A stretch of DNA of 64,000 nucleotides from Cupriavidus basilensis (GTDB lineage Bacteria; Pseudomonadota; Gammaproteobacteria; Burkholderiales; Burkholderiaceae): assembly GCF_000876015.1 (NCBI RefSeq), contig NZ_BBQM01000005.1, positions 62,001 to 126,000 of the forward strand, read 5' to 3'. The notes under the pieces are model-generated. The model saw nothing but the letters and a program-made list of their open reading frames with translations. It was not told the DNA's origin and searched no databases. Numbering within the stretch: the first letter of the stretch is position 1; every line of letters begins with the position of its first letter. A program made the translations under genes and the position numbers. Positions 8,500 through 18,087 of this stretch are shown one piece after another.

Positions 8500-10116
8500 A
8501 TGCACGGCCAAACCTCCCCGGGACGTGAACTCACGCCCATCTTTCTCGAAGTCTTCTGGACCCGCGTCCGTTCCATCGTCGATGAAGCCGCCAAGCTCAT
8601 CGTGAGGACCTCGTTCTCCACGCTGTCTTCGGAAGCCAACGACTTCGCGGTGGTCCTGACCGATGCGCGGGGACGCTCGCTGATCGAGAACAGCGGCAGC
8701 ATCCCATCGTTCATCGGCACGCTCCCGGCAACGGTGCGGCACGCGATCGAGGTCATCGGTATCGACGCGATGCGCGAAGGGGATGTCTACATCACCAACA
8801 ATCCCTGGCACGGAACGGGCCACCTGAACGATTTCTGTTTCGTCAGGCCGGTCTTCCACCGCGGGGCGCTCGTCGCATTCGCGGCCACGGCCGCCCACAT
8901 GCCCGACATCGGCGGGCGCATCCGTTCGGTGGATGCCAGGGAAATCTTCGAGGAAGGTTTCCAGATCCCGCTGATGTACCTGCTGCGCGAGGGACGGGCG
9001 GATGCTTCCCTGATCAGCCTGCTTCGCGCCAACGTGCGGACGCCCGACCAGACCGTGGGCGACCTCTGGTCGCAGGTGGGCGCTACCGAGCTGGTCGACC
9101 GCCGCGTCAACGAAGTCATGTCCGAATACGGCCTGTCGACCACGGAGGACATCGCCGAAGCCTTGTTCGCGCGCAGCGACCGGGCCATGCGCGACGCCCT
9201 GGCGGCGTTACCCGACGGTGAATACGTCTACGAAATGCAGACGGACGGATTCGAGTCGCCGTTCACCTACAAGGTGCGCGTGACGATCGCCGGCGAGACC
9301 ATCGACATCGATTTCGACGGCACGAGCCCGCAGCAGGCCAAGGGCATCAATTGCGTTCTCGCCTACACCTATGCCATGTCCGTGTATGCGATCAAGAGCC
9401 TCCTGATTCCCGACCTGCCCAACAATGACGGCCTGTTCCGCGGGATCACGGTCCGGGCGCCGGCGGGCTCGCTGCTCAACCCCGTGTTTCCCGCCGCGGT
9501 GGGCGGCCGGGCCTGCACCGGGCACTACGTTCCCAGCCTGGTGTTCGGCGCATTGCAGGGCGTGCTGCCGGAGCGCGTGATGGCCGGCGTGGGCTCGCCC
9601 CTGTGGATTGTCAACATGAGCGGCGTGCGCAAGAACGGCCGGCCGTTTACTTCCGTGTTGTTCTTCAACGGGGGCATGGGGGCAACGGCGGAAAAAGATG
9701 GCGTGAGCGCCACGTCCTGGCCGAGCAACATCTCGTCCACCCCGGTGGAGGTCGCCGAGCGCGAAAGCCCGTTCTTCTTCAAGTACAAGCGCCTGATACC
9801 GGCATCGGGCGGTGCCGGCAGGCACCGCGGCGGCCTAGGGCAGGAAATTTGCTTTCAGAGCCTGCACGAAGGTCCGCTGAACGTCGTGTTCCTGACCGAG
9901 CGGATCCGGCACCCGGCCCAGGGGATCGCAGGCGGGGAGCCCGGCGCGTGCGGTGCCGTCCAGATCAACGGCGAGGATGTCGATTCCCGCCGTCCGCACA
10001 TAGTCAAGCGAGGAGACGAAATCGTCCTGAGGACACCCGGTGGAGGTGGCTATGGCCCCCCGTCGGAGCGGACCGAAGCCGCCAGAGCAGCGGACGCCCG
10101 GCAGGGCTATCGATAG
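8500..10116 (+). CDS. Hydantoinase/oxoprolinase subunit B (HyuB family)
   Basis: This 538-residue protein is a full-length HyuB partner. Characteristic stretches are the N-terminal IVDEAAKLIVRTSFST, the metal/active-site region YITNNPWHGTGHLNDF near residues 90-105, FDGTSPQQAKGINC, and the Gly-rich C-terminal GGAGRHRGGLGQE and RTPGGGGYGPP. It pairs with the HyuA product encoded just upstream. The receptor gene follows after 26 bp, so receptor and enzyme are probably co-expressed. Confidence 0.9.
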   Translation: MHGQTSPGRELTPIFLEVFWTRVRSIVDEAAKLIVRTSFSTLSSEANDFAVVLTDARGRSLIENSGSIPSFIGTLPATVRHAIEVIGIDAMREGDVYITNNPWHGTGHLNDFCFVRPVFHRGALVAFAATAAHMPDIGGRIRSVDAREIFEEGFQIPLMYLLREGRADASLISLLRANVRTPDQTVGDLWSQVGATELVDRRVNEVMSEYGLSTTEDIAEALFARSDRAMRDALAALPDGEYVYEMQTDGFESPFTYKVRVTIAGETIDIDFDGTSPQQAKGINCVLAYTYAMSVYAIKSLLIPDLPNNDGLFRGITVRAPAGSLLNPVFPAAVGGRACTGHYVPSLVFGALQGVLPERVMAGVGSPLWIVNMSGVRKNGRPFTSVLFFNGGMGATAEKDGVSATSWPSNISSTPVEVAERESPFFFKYKRLIPASGGAGRHRGGLGQEICFQSLHEGPLNVVFLTERIRHPAQGIAGGEPGACGAVQINGEDVDSRRPHIVKRGDEIVLRTPGGGGYGPPSERTEAARAADARQGYR

Positions 10117-10142
10117 CCTTTCACACACATCAAGGGAAAAAC

Positions 10143-11144
10143 ATGAAACCCGCAAGATCCAGATCAGCAAACCGCGCCCGGCTCGTTGCGAAGGCGCTCG
10201 CTTGCATCGCCGTGGCTGCCACCACGACGATGGCACAGGCGCAGCCCGCGAATTATCCGCAGCAGCCGGTTCGCGTCGTGGTGCCGTTTCCGCCTGGTGG
10301 CGTCGCCGACATGATTGCCCGGCTGCTCATGACCGGTATTTCCCAGAATATCCGCCAGAGCATCGTCATCGACAACCGCGGGGGAGCCAGCGGCTCCATC
10401 GGCACCTCGGTGGTCGCGCACTCGAAACCGGATGGGTACACCTTGCTGATGGTGCTGGATACTTTCGCGATCAACCCCTTGATCTACGAAGACGCGAATT
10501 ATGCCAACAAGGATTTCGCGCCGATCTCGATGATCACGCAGTCGCCGATGGTCCTGCTCGCCAACCAGAATCTCCCCGCCAAGTCCGTCGGCGATCTCAC
10601 CAGACTGGCCAAGGCCAAGCCGGGCACGCTCAACTTCGCCTCGGTCGGCCCGGGAAGCGCGAGCCACCTGACCGCCGAGATGTTCGACGCCAGGCAGGGC
10701 GTCAAGATGACGCACGTCCCGTACAAGGGTGGTGCACCGGCACAGACGGCCCTCATGTCCGGCGAAGTCGACATTATGTGGGGGTCGACGCCCTATGCGC
10801 TGAGTGTCGTCCGTGCCGGCAAGACGAAGGCGATCGCGCAGGCCAGCAAGACCCGCAGCGCTGTCTTCCCCGACCTGCCGACGACCGCGGAACAGGGCAT
10901 GCCGGATTTCGAGGCCATCGGCTGGTCCGGGTTGCTCGCACCGGCCGGGACGCCGCCCGAGGTGATCAAGTTCTGGAATGAACAGTTGACGAAGGTCATC
11001 CAGGACCCCAAGGTCAAGAAGCAGATGCTGGAGCAGGGCCTCGACATCAAGCTTTCGACCCCAGACGAGTTCGGCAGGTACATCGATGGCCAGACGAAGA
11101 TGTGGAAGAAGCTGATCGAAGAGCAGCACATTCCGGTTTCATGA
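10143..11144 (+). CDS. Bug-family periplasmic substrate-binding receptor
   Basis: This 333-residue protein starts at an ATG 7 bases after AAGGGAAA. It has a basic, hydrophobic signal peptide that probably ends near residue 34 (TMAQAQ). The mature part shows Bug/TctC hallmarks: YPQQPVRVVVPFPPGG, NRGGASGSIGT, the ASHLTAEMF region and HVPYKGGAPA. Such proteins bind dicarboxylates, amides or aromatic acids in the periplasm. No TctA/TctB membrane subunits are encoded nearby, which is common for Burkholderiales Bug proteins. It presumably captures the substrate of the LeuCD/HyuAB enzymes. Confidence 0.9.
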   Translation: MKPARSRSANRARLVAKALACIAVAATTTMAQAQPANYPQQPVRVVVPFPPGGVADMIARLLMTGISQNIRQSIVIDNRGGASGSIGTSVVAHSKPDGYTLLMVLDTFAINPLIYEDANYANKDFAPISMITQSPMVLLANQNLPAKSVGDLTRLAKAKPGTLNFASVGPGSASHLTAEMFDARQGVKMTHVPYKGGAPAQTALMSGEVDIMWGSTPYALSVVRAGKTKAIAQASKTRSAVFPDLPTTAEQGMPDFEAIGWSGLLAPAGTPPEVIKFWNEQLTKVIQDPKVKKQMLEQGLDIKLSTPDEFGRYIDGQTKMWKKLIEEQHIPVS

Positions 11145-11456
11145 TCCTCATGGCCTGATGCCGCGGGTTCCCGGCATCGGGCTCCGGCAAGGCGCCGTGC
11201 GAGCCTGCCCGGTTGTGCGGGCAGATTCATCCTGGCCGGGCGGCGCGGGCACCGGGGGGGGGCAGTGTCGAGGGACGCGATTTCCTTGTCTTCGAACCGG
11301 CACCCGGGTCGCCACCATTTGCCGCCGCGGCTGGGCGTATCCGGGGCGGAACCATTTTGTGGCAATCGGTTGCCCCGGAAACCATCCCATATGCGCGGGC
11401 TGTAAAGAAACGCCCCGGCACCACGTGGAACGCCAAATCCCGTGAAACCAAAGAAA
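11145..11456. other. Intergenic region without a recognised gene
   Basis: Between the Bug gene and the ssrA terminator I see no credible coding frame. A 7-bp stem (GATGCCG at 11157-11163 with CGGCATC at 11172-11178) could end the operon transcript, but no T run follows it. No copy of the tmRNA 3' end or other att-like repeat was found here. Confidence 0.5.
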
Positions 11457-11477
11457 AAGCCCGGATATACCGGGCTT
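11457..11477 (-). terminator. Rho-independent terminator of ssrA
   Basis: AAGCCCGG (11457-11464) and CCGGGCTT (11470-11477) form an 8-bp stem with a 5-base loop. On the minus strand the stem is followed by a T run (11454-11458). It lies about 35 bases beyond the mature 3' end of the tmRNA. Confidence 0.85.
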
Positions 11478-11511
11478 CTGGAACGCCCAGGATTAACCTG
11501 GAACGAGTAAT

Positions 11512-11870
11512 TGGTGGAGCCGGCGGGAATCGAACCCGCGTCCGCAAGCCCTCCACAGAGAGTTCTACATACTTAGTTCTGTCATTTGATTTAACCGGTG
11601 CATCGCGGACGAACACGCTCTACAACGGCGAGTCACTAGGTTTTCGTCCCCTGGTTCGTGACTCACCCGGGGCTTATCTGACGTAAATGACCTCGCGTAG
11701 TCTTGCGACTCTAGCCCGTCAGCGAGCCAGTGCGAGGACGGCCGCAATTAAGCGGCCAGTGCGTAACGTTCGTCGTTAGCAGTTATTGCATTCCCATTGA
11801 TTAACGAGGTGACGGGTCCTCGGTATGCCCTCCACTGCTTTGTAACCCACGTCGAAACCAGGTCGGCCCC
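11512..11870 (-). ncRNA. ssrA: Transfer-messenger RNA (tmRNA)
   Basis: Read on the minus strand, the 5' end GGGGCCG pairs with CGGCTCC before the 3' CCA, giving a tRNA-like 7-bp acceptor stem. The T arm carries GTTCGATTC. The internal frame encodes the proteolysis tag ANDERYALAA followed by TAA (about 11748-11780). The length of 359 bases is normal for one-piece tmRNA. It rescues stalled ribosomes together with SmpB. A TACAAT minus-10-like hexamer (plus positions 11904-11909) lies about 34 bases upstream of the mature 5' end, consistent with a short leader removed by RNase P. Confidence 0.97.
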
Positions 11871-11958
11871 GTGTGAACTGCTTGAACAGTGTCAAGAGAT
11901 GGAATTGTACTCCGTTGGCGTCCCGAAGGGTAGGCCGCGTCCCGGCGCCGCCCGCAGG

Positions 11959-12630
11959 CTAGCGCCGCGCGGCCGGCGTCAGTAGGGCGATCAGCTCGCT
12001 CGGATGGCGCACGAGGTAGTCGGCGCCCCATTCCTCGGGCGGCTCGCCGTCGCCGCAGTAGCCGTAGGCGGCGGTGATGGTGGCCATGCCGGCCGCCTTG
12101 CCGGCCTGGATGTCGCGCAGGTCGTCGCCCACGTACACGCAGCGCGCGGGGGCCACGCCGCTGACTTCGGCGGCGTGCAGCAGCGGGGCGGGGTGGGGCT
12201 TGGCGTGCGCCGTGGTGTCGCCGCTGACCACCGCCGAGGCGCGCGGCGCCAGGCCGATGGCGGCCACCAGCGGCGCGGTGAAGCGGGTGACTTTGTTGGT
12301 GACGATGCCCCAGCGGATGCCGGCGGCCTCGAGCGCGTCCAGCACTTCGCCCATGCCGTCGAACAGGTGCGTGTGCACGGCGATGTCGGCCTCGTAGTAG
12401 TCGAGGAAGGTGTCGCGCAGGGCGGGGAACTCGGGGTCGGCCGGGCTCTTGCCGAAGGCCGCGCCGATCAGGCCGCGCGCGCCGTGCGAGGCCACCGGGC
12501 GGAGCTTTTCATAGGCCACCGGCGGGTGGCCGTGCTCGACGACGAGGCGGTTGGCGGCCGCGGCGAGATCCGGGGCGGTGTCGGCCAGGGTGCCGTCGAG
12601 ATCGAAGAAGACTGCGTCGAAGGTCTGCAT
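11959..12630 (-). CDS. gph: Phosphoglycolate phosphatase
   Basis: This 223-residue HAD hydrolase has the nucleophile motif DLDGTLADT (FFDLDGTL) at about residues 9-18. It also has IVTNK for motif II, a Lys in HAKPHP for motif III, and VGDDLRDI for motif IV. It dephosphorylates 2-phosphoglycolate in the cytoplasm. It starts 2 bp after the ubiG stop, so the two are translationally linked. The ubiG-gph order is standard in betaproteobacteria. Confidence 0.92.
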   Translation of the reverse strand: MQTFDAVFFDLDGTLADTAPDLAAAANRLVVEHGHPPVAYEKLRPVASHGARGLIGAAFGKSPADPEFPALRDTFLDYYEADIAVHTHLFDGMGEVLDALEAAGIRWGIVTNKVTRFTAPLVAAIGLAPRASAVVSGDTTAHAKPHPAPLLHAAEVSGVAPARCVYVGDDLRDIQAGKAAGMATITAAYGYCGDGEPPEEWGADYLVRHPSELIALLTPAARR

Positions 12631-12632
12631 GG

Positions 12633-13382
12633 TCAGGCGGGCCGGCGCAATGCCATCAGGTAGTTCACGTCGGTGTCGGAGCCCAGCGCGTAGACGCGGG
12701 TCAGCGGGTTGTAGGTCATGCCGCGCATCTCGATCAGTTCGAGCCCGGCGTTGCGGGCGTAGCGGGCCAGTTCCGACGGCGTGATGAACTTGTCGTAGTC
12801 GTGCGTGCCGCGCGGCAGCATCTTGAGCACGTACTCGGCGCCGACCACGGCCAGCAGGTAGGCCTTGAGGTTGCGGTTGATGGTGGAGAAGAACACGGTG
12901 CCGCCGGGCCGCACCAGCGTGGCGCAGGCGCGCACGACCGATTGCGGATCGGGCACGTGCTCGAGCATTTCCATGCAGGTCACTACGTCGAAGCCGGCGG
13001 GCATGCGCGCGGCCAGCGCTTCGGCGGCGATCTCCTCGTAAGTCACGGCTACGCCGGACTCCAGGCTGTGCAGGTCGGCCACGCGCAGCGCCTTGGCGGA
13101 CAGGTCGATGCCACGCACGGTGGCGCCGCTGCGCGCCATGCTCTCGGCCAGGATGCCGCCGCCGCAGCCGACGTCGACCACCTGCTTGCCGCTCAGGCCG
13201 GCAATGCCGTCGATCCAGCCCAGGCGCAGCGGGTTGAGCTCGTGCAGCGGCTTGAACTCGCTTTCCGGGTCCCACCAGCGGTGGGCCAGTTCGCTGAACT
13301 TGTCGATTTCGCGGGCGTCGGCGTTCTTGCCGAGCAGGGTGGTTTCCAGGGTGGGGTGGTGCGGCGTGGAGATCTGCGTCAT
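12633..13382 (-). CDS. ubiG: Ubiquinone biosynthesis O-methyltransferase
   Basis: This 249-residue class I SAM methyltransferase carries motif [14 protein letters not shown] and post-motifs IDLSAKAL and [10 protein letters not shown], closely following UbiG. It makes both O-methylations of the ubiquinone ring. I chose the ATG giving [11 protein letters not shown] longer frame starts 54 bases upstream but adds only an Arg/Pro-rich tail that reaches toward the ompA terminator. Confidence 0.94.
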   Translation of the reverse strand: MTQISTPHHPTLETTLLGKNADAREIDKFSELAHRWWDPESEFKPLHELNPLRLGWIDGIAGLSGKQVVDVGCGGGILAESMARSGATVRGIDLSAKALRVADLHSLESGVAVTYEEIAAEALAARMPAGFDVVTCMEMLEHVPDPQSVVRACATLVRPGGTVFFSTINRNLKAYLLAVVGAEYVLKMLPRGTHDYDKFITPSELARYARNAGLELIEMRGMTYNPLTRVYALGSDTDVNYLMALRRPA

Positions 13383-13449
13383 GGAGTTTGGCGCGCGGCC
13401 GGTGCGGCGGCGTGAAAGCGGAGGGTATTGCGGCACTGTATCAAAAAAA

Positions 13450-13471
13450 AAGCCCAGCTTGCGCTGGGCTT
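13450..13471 (-). terminator. Rho-independent terminator of the ompA-like gene
   Basis: AAGCCCAGC (13450-13458) and GCTGGGCTT (13463-13471) form a 9-bp stem with a 4-base loop. The minus-strand transcript then meets a T run (A run at 13443-13450 on the plus strand). It separates ompA from ubiG-gph. Confidence 0.9.
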
Positions 13472-13493
13472 TTCTTCATCGGAAAGAATCCGA

Positions 13494-14153
13494 TTAACGT
13501 GCGCTGCGGGTGCCGACCACTTCGACTTCCACGCGGCGGTTCGGCTGCTGGCAGGCGATCTGGGCCTTGCGGGTACCCTTGCACGACTTCGGATCGACCT
13601 TCAGTTGGCGCTTGCCCTTGCCTTCCGTGTAGACACGGTTGGCTTCCACGCCCTTGCTCACCAGATAGGCCTTGACGGCTTCGGCACGACGGATCGACAG
13701 GCGATCGTTGTACTTGTCCGAACCGAACGAGTCGGTGTGGCCAACGGCGATGATGACTTCCAGGGTGATGCCGGACAGCTTGGAGGACAGGTCGTCCAGC
13801 TTGGCCTTGCCTTCGGGCTTCAGCACGGCCTTGTCGAAATCGAACAGGGTGTCGGCAGCGAAAGTGACCTTTTCGCTGGAGACGACCGGCGGAGCAACCG
13901 GAGCTTGCGGTTGAGCAACCGGAGCGGACGCCGGAGCCAGGGCGCCGTCGCACAGGGCGTTGGCGGTGGCCGGGGTCCACGAGCTATCGCGCCAGCAGAG
14001 CTCGTTCGTGCCGTTCTTCCACACGTACTCGCTCGTACCGTTGCCCCAGTTATCGTTCACAGCCTTCTTTTCGTAGGGGACGGACTGGGCTTGAGCGGAT
14101 GCAGCCATTACTGCGGTAGCTGCAACGAGCGCGAGCTTGGCAAATTTTTTCAT
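13494..14153 (-). CDS. ompA: OmpA-family outer-membrane protein
   Basis: This 219-residue protein has a signal peptide ending near residue 22 (SAQAQ). A short N-terminal domain contains two Cys residues (ELCWRD, NALCDG). An Ala/Pro/Val linker at about 70-90 is followed by a C-terminal OmpA peptidoglycan-binding domain with VGHTDSFGSDKYNDRLSIRRA. There is no eight-strand barrel, so it resembles the short OmpA-like proteins of Ralstonia and Burkholderia. A strong AGGAGA ribosome site precedes the start. The lower-GC codon choice of this stretch fits high expression. Confidence 0.88.
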   Translation of the reverse strand: MKKFAKLALVAATAVMAASAQAQSVPYEKKAVNDNWGNGTSEYVWKNGTNELCWRDSSWTPATANALCDGALAPASAPVAQPQAPVAPPVVSSEKVTFAADTLFDFDKAVLKPEGKAKLDDLSSKLSGITLEVIIAVGHTDSFGSDKYNDRLSIRRAEAVKAYLVSKGVEANRVYTEGKGKRQLKVDPKSCKGTRKAQIACQQPNRRVEVEVVGTRSAR

Positions 14154-14611
14154 ATTTCTCCTCTCAGGATGAGATCACCGCAGGGTTACTGCGAGCAAAT
14201 GGACGGAAACAAGTCATACATTCTTCGGAGTATAACATTCTCGATGCGGTGTATGCTCCACTTCGAACAATGTCTGGCTCTTCGCTGGGGAATTGTGCCA
14301 CAAGCCTCGTTTCCTAAGAAGTAAATATATTCGATTCAATCAATGGGTTTTGGGCCTGTGGTGTTTGTGCAACATGACCCTTGCGATGCCCGCAAACCCT
14401 TGCCTGGCCGGGCTTGCAGGTTTTCGGCGCGGGCTCCGCGCGGCCGTTCCGGGCCTCGCGCGAGGGCTGCCGCGCGGGGCCCCCACGGCCGCGGGGGCGG
14501 GGTGCCGGGCATGTTAGAATGCCACGTTGCCCTGCTGTCAGACGCTCTCGCGGCGAATGGCGATTCACCGGGGCGCCTTCTGTTTAAATTCGCCGCATAA
14601 CCCACGCCGCA
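14154..14611. other. Divergent ompA/gyrA intergenic region
   Basis: This 458-base region holds the two divergent promoters. For ompA, a minus-strand TATACT lies at 14229-14234. For gyrA, TAGAAT lies at 14515-14520. Neither has a convincing minus-35 box. An A/T-rich patch sits near 14315-14345, and a very GC-rich stretch with many C/G runs lies at about 14430-14510. I see no gene or RNA family here. Confidence 0.5.
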
Positions 14612-17320
14612 ATGGATCAATTCGCCAAAGAAACCCTTCCGGTCTCCCTCGAAGAGGAAATGCGCCGCTCCTATCTCGATTACGCGATGAGCGTGATTGT
14701 CGGGCGCGCGCTTCCCGACGTCCGGGATGGCCTGAAGCCGGTGCACCGGCGTGTGCTCTATGCGATGCATGAGCTGAACAACGACTGGAACCGGCCGTAC
14801 AAGAAATCGGCGCGTATCGTGGGGGATGTGATCGGTAAGTACCACCCCCACGGCGACACTGCTGTATACGATACGATCGTCCGCATGGCGCAGAATTTTT
14901 CGCTGCGCTACATGCTCGTCGATGGCCAGGGGAATTTCGGCTCGGTGGACGGTGATAACGCGGCCGCCATGCGTTATACCGAAATCCGCCAGTCCAAGAT
15001 CGCCCACGAGATGCTGCTGGACATCGACAAGGAAACTGTCGATTTCGGGCCGAATTATGACGGTTCCGAAAATGAGCCGCTGATTCTGCCGGCCCGCATC
15101 CCCAATCTGCTGATTAATGGTTCGTCGGGTATCGCGGTCGGCATGGCCACCAATATCCCGCCGCACAACCTCAACGAAGTGGTCGACGGCTGCCTGCACC
15201 TGCTGCGCAATCCGCAGGCCACGGTGGACGAGCTGATCGAGCTGATCCCGGCGCCGGACTTCCCGACCGCCGGCATCATCTACGGCATCCAGGGCGTGCG
15301 CGAGGGCTACCGCACCGGCCGCGGCCGCGTGGTGATGCGCGCCAAGACGCACTTCGAGGACATCGACCGCGGCCAGCGCCAGGCGATCATCGTCGACGAG
15401 CTGCCGTACCAGGTCAACAAGCGCACGCTGCTCGAGCGCATCGCCGAACTCGTCACCGACAAGAAGGTCGAGGGCATCTCGGATATCCGCGACGAGTCCG
15501 ACAAGTCCGGCATGCGCGTGGTGGTCGAACTCAAGCGCAACGAAGTGCCGGAGGTGGTGCTCAACAACCTCTACAAGCACACCCAGCTGCAGGACACCTT
15601 CGGCATGAACATGGTGGCGCTGGTCGACGGCCAGCCGCGCCTGCTGAACCTGCGCCAGATGCTGGACTGCTTCCTGTCGCACCGGCGCGAGGTGGTCACC
15701 CGCCGCACCGTGTTCGAGCTGCGCAAGGCGCGCGAGCGCGGCCACGTGCTCGAAGGCCTGGCGGTGGCGCTGGCGAACATCGACGAGTTCATCGCCATCA
15801 TCAAGGCCGCACCGACTCCGCCGATCGCCAAGCAGGGCCTGATGGCCAAGGCCTGGGATTCGAGCCTGGTGCGCGAGATGCTGTCGCGCGCCGAGGGCGA
15901 GACCCCGGGCGGCCGCGCGTCCTACCGCCCGGACGGCCTGCCGGCCATCTTCGGCATGCAGGGCGACGGCCTGTACCGCCTGTCCGACTCGCAGGCGCAG
16001 GAAATCCTGCAGATGCGCCTGCAGCGCCTGACCGGCCTGGAACAGGACAAGATCGTCCAGGAATACCGCGACATCATGGCGGAAATCGCCGACCTGCTCG
16101 ACATCCTGTCGCGGCCCGAGCGCATCAGCACCATCATCGTCGACGAACTGACCGCGATCCGCGCCGAATTCGGCGACGCGCGCCGCTCGCACATCGAGCT
16201 CAACGCGACCGAGCTCGACACCGAGGACCTGATCACGCCGCAGGACATGGTGGTGACGCTGTCGCACAGCGGCTACATGAAGAGCCAGCCGATCTCCGAG
16301 TACCGCGCGCAGAAGCGCGGCGGGCGCGGCAAGCAGGCCACCGCCACCAAGGAAGACGACTGGATCGACACGCTGTTCGTGGCCAACACCCACGACTACA
16401 TCCTGTGCTTCTCGAACCGCGGCCGCCTGTACTGGCTCAAGGTGTATGAGGTGCCGCAGGGCTCGCGCAACTCGCGCGGCCGGCCGATCGTCAACATGTT
16501 CCCGCTGTCCGACGGCGAGAAGATCAACGTCATCCTGCCGGTGCGCCAGTTTGACGCAGAGCATTTCATCTTCATGAGCACCGCGCGCGGCACCGTGAAG
16601 AAGACCGCGCTGACCGAGTTCTCCAACCCGCGCAAGGCCGGCATCATCGCGGTGGACCTCGACGAGGGCGACTACCTCGTGGGCGCCGCCGTCACCGACG
16701 GCCAGCACGACGTGATGCTGTTCTCGGACGCCGGCAAGGCCGTGCGCTTCGACGAGAACGACGTGCGCCCGATGGGCCGCCAGGCGCGTGGCGTGCGCGG
16801 CATGAACCTGGAAGACAGCCAGAGCGTGATCGCCATGCTGGTGGCGCCGGCCGAGACCAGCGAGCAGGCCGGCTCGGTCGGCAGCGTGCTGACCGCCACC
16901 GAGAACGGCTACGGCAAACGCACGCCGATCTCCGAATACACTCGACACGGCCGTGGCACCAAGGGCATGATTGCGATCCAGACGAGCGAGCGCAACGGCC
17001 GCGTGGTGGCCGCGGCGCTGGTATCGCCGGACGACGAGATCATGCTGATCACGACCGGTGGCGTGCTGATCCGTACTCGCGTGGCGGAGATTCGCGAAAT
17101 GGGCCGCGCCACGCAGGGTGTGACGCTGATCAACGTGGATGAAGGCACCAAGCTGTCGGGGCTGCAGCGGATCGTCGAGAGCGATGCCGACAATGGCGTC
17201 GCGGGTGACGAATCCGACGCGGCCGGGACGGATGGCGCCGAAGGTGCCGCGCAGGGCGAGCAGGCCGGTGCGCCGGGCGGCACCGAAGCGGGCACGCCGG
17301 ACACGGGATCGGATTCGTAA
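14612..17320 (+). CDS. gyrA: DNA gyrase subunit A
   Basis: This 902-residue protein is the breakage-reunion subunit of gyrase. The catalytic tyrosine is Tyr122 (MRYTEIR). The quinolone-resistance region reads [10 protein letters not shown], giving Thr83 and Asp87. Thr83 is a natural residue in several Gram-negatives and Asp87 is unmutated, so no classic resistance change is seen. The GyrA box is present as KRGGRGK near residue 570. The C-terminus ends in an acidic Asp/Glu/Gly/Ala tail. The first roughly 570 bases use more A/T at third positions than the rest. Confidence 0.98.
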   Translation: MDQFAKETLPVSLEEEMRRSYLDYAMSVIVGRALPDVRDGLKPVHRRVLYAMHELNNDWNRPYKKSARIVGDVIGKYHPHGDTAVYDTIVRMAQNFSLRYMLVDGQGNFGSVDGDNAAAMRYTEIRQSKIAHEMLLDIDKETVDFGPNYDGSENEPLILPARIPNLLINGSSGIAVGMATNIPPHNLNEVVDGCLHLLRNPQATVDELIELIPAPDFPTAGIIYGIQGVREGYRTGRGRVVMRAKTHFEDIDRGQRQAIIVDELPYQVNKRTLLERIAELVTDKKVEGISDIRDESDKSGMRVVVELKRNEVPEVVLNNLYKHTQLQDTFGMNMVALVDGQPRLLNLRQMLDCFLSHRREVVTRRTVFELRKARERGHVLEGLAVALANIDEFIAIIKAAPTPPIAKQGLMAKAWDSSLVREMLSRAEGETPGGRASYRPDGLPAIFGMQGDGLYRLSDSQAQEILQMRLQRLTGLEQDKIVQEYRDIMAEIADLLDILSRPERISTIIVDELTAIRAEFGDARRSHIELNATELDTEDLITPQDMVVTLSHSGYMKSQPISEYRAQKRGGRGKQATATKEDDWIDTLFVANTHDYILCFSNRGRLYWLKVYEVPQGSRNSRGRPIVNMFPLSDGEKINVILPVRQFDAEHFIFMSTARGTVKKTALTEFSNPRKAGIIAVDLDEGDYLVGAAVTDGQHDVMLFSDAGKAVRFDENDVRPMGRQARGVRGMNLEDSQSVIAMLVAPAETSEQAGSVGSVLTATENGYGKRTPISEYTRHGRGTKGMIAIQTSERNGRVVAAALVSPDDEIMLITTGGVLIRTRVAEIREMGRATQGVTLINVDEGTKLSGLQRIVESDADNGVAGDESDAAGTDGAEGAAQGEQAGAPGGTEAGTPDTGSDS

Positions 17321-17400
17321 ATTGTTGCAACATTGGACCGCGGCGCCGGAACTCGATTGCCGGCCGCGGGACTAAAACGGACATATTCAAGGGAGTCACA

Positions 17401-17970
17401 ATGCTCAAGACCTATCGACGTATCGCTGTTCTGGCTGCCTTCGTGCCGGCCATGATGCTGGCTGGCGCGGCGCATGCCCAGGCTCAGGACGCGGACAAGA
17501 CCGCTGCCATCAAGGAACTGCTGACGGTGATGCAGGCCGACCAGGCCGTGAAGGGCCAGGCCGACAACTGGCAGCAGGGCGCCAAGCAGGAAGCGCCGAT
17601 GGTCCTGGAACAGGTGCTCGTCGAGAACAAGACGCTCAACGACAAGCAGAAGCAGGCCGCCGTCGACAAGCTCAAGAAGAACGGCGCGGTGCAGCGCATG
17701 GTGGACGGCGCGGGCCAGGCCTTCACCACCGACGGCTTCAAGAGCGACGCCATCAAGGCGCACTACGACGCCTTCGCCAAGTACTACAGCGCGCAGGAAA
17801 TCCGCGACCTGACCACCTTCCTGAAGTCGCCCACCGGCCAGAAGTTCATGGCCAACCAGGGCAAGGCGACCCAGGAGATCTGGGGCTCGATGATGCAGAA
17901 GTACGGCCCGCAGGTCGGCAAGTCGATGCGCGACGCCGCCGAGAAGGAAATCGCCGCCGCTTCGAAGTAA
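17401..17970 (+). CDS. DUF2059 domain secreted protein
   Basis: This 189-residue protein has a signal peptide ending at AHAQAQ (about residue 28). A helical, Lys/Gln-rich DUF2059 domain follows; YYSAQEIRDLTTFLKSPTGQKFM is its hallmark. It is predicted to be periplasmic. The function of the family is unknown. It lies between gyrA and serC in many Burkholderiaceae and starts 80 bp after gyrA, with GGGAG about 6 bases before the ATG. Confidence 0.88.
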   Translation: MLKTYRRIAVLAAFVPAMMLAGAAHAQAQDADKTAAIKELLTVMQADQAVKGQADNWQQGAKQEAPMVLEQVLVENKTLNDKQKQAAVDKLKKNGAVQRMVDGAGQAFTTDGFKSDAIKAHYDAFAKYYSAQEIRDLTTFLKSPTGQKFMANQGKATQEIWGSMMQKYGPQVGKSMRDAAEKEIAAASK

Positions 17971-18087
17971 GCCGGCAAGCCGCGCCGCGGGGAGCGGGGC
18001 GCCGCCCCGGTCTCCCCATCGCGGTGCGGGTTTGAGGGATAATGGCTGCTTGGTTTACACCGGCAGCCATTTTTCATTTCTACTTCC

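Noticed and set aside
11512..11540. Attachment site duplicate for an island at ssrA
   Set aside because: I looked for a second copy of the tmRNA 3' end in the window and for an integrase and found neither.
11213..11747. Small open frames on both strands across the ssrA 3' half
   Set aside because: The DNA is tmRNA, with its acceptor stem, T arm and tag frame. These frames have no family match.
14700..14880. Quinolone-resistance mutation at GyrA codon 83 (Thr instead of Ser)
   Set aside because: Thr83 is the normal residue in several Gram-negatives and is itself the sensitive form. Asp87 is unchanged.
14336..16948. 870-codon minus-strand open frame opposite gyrA
   Set aside because: GyrA is certain. 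The antisense frame shows no domain and runs across the promoter region.
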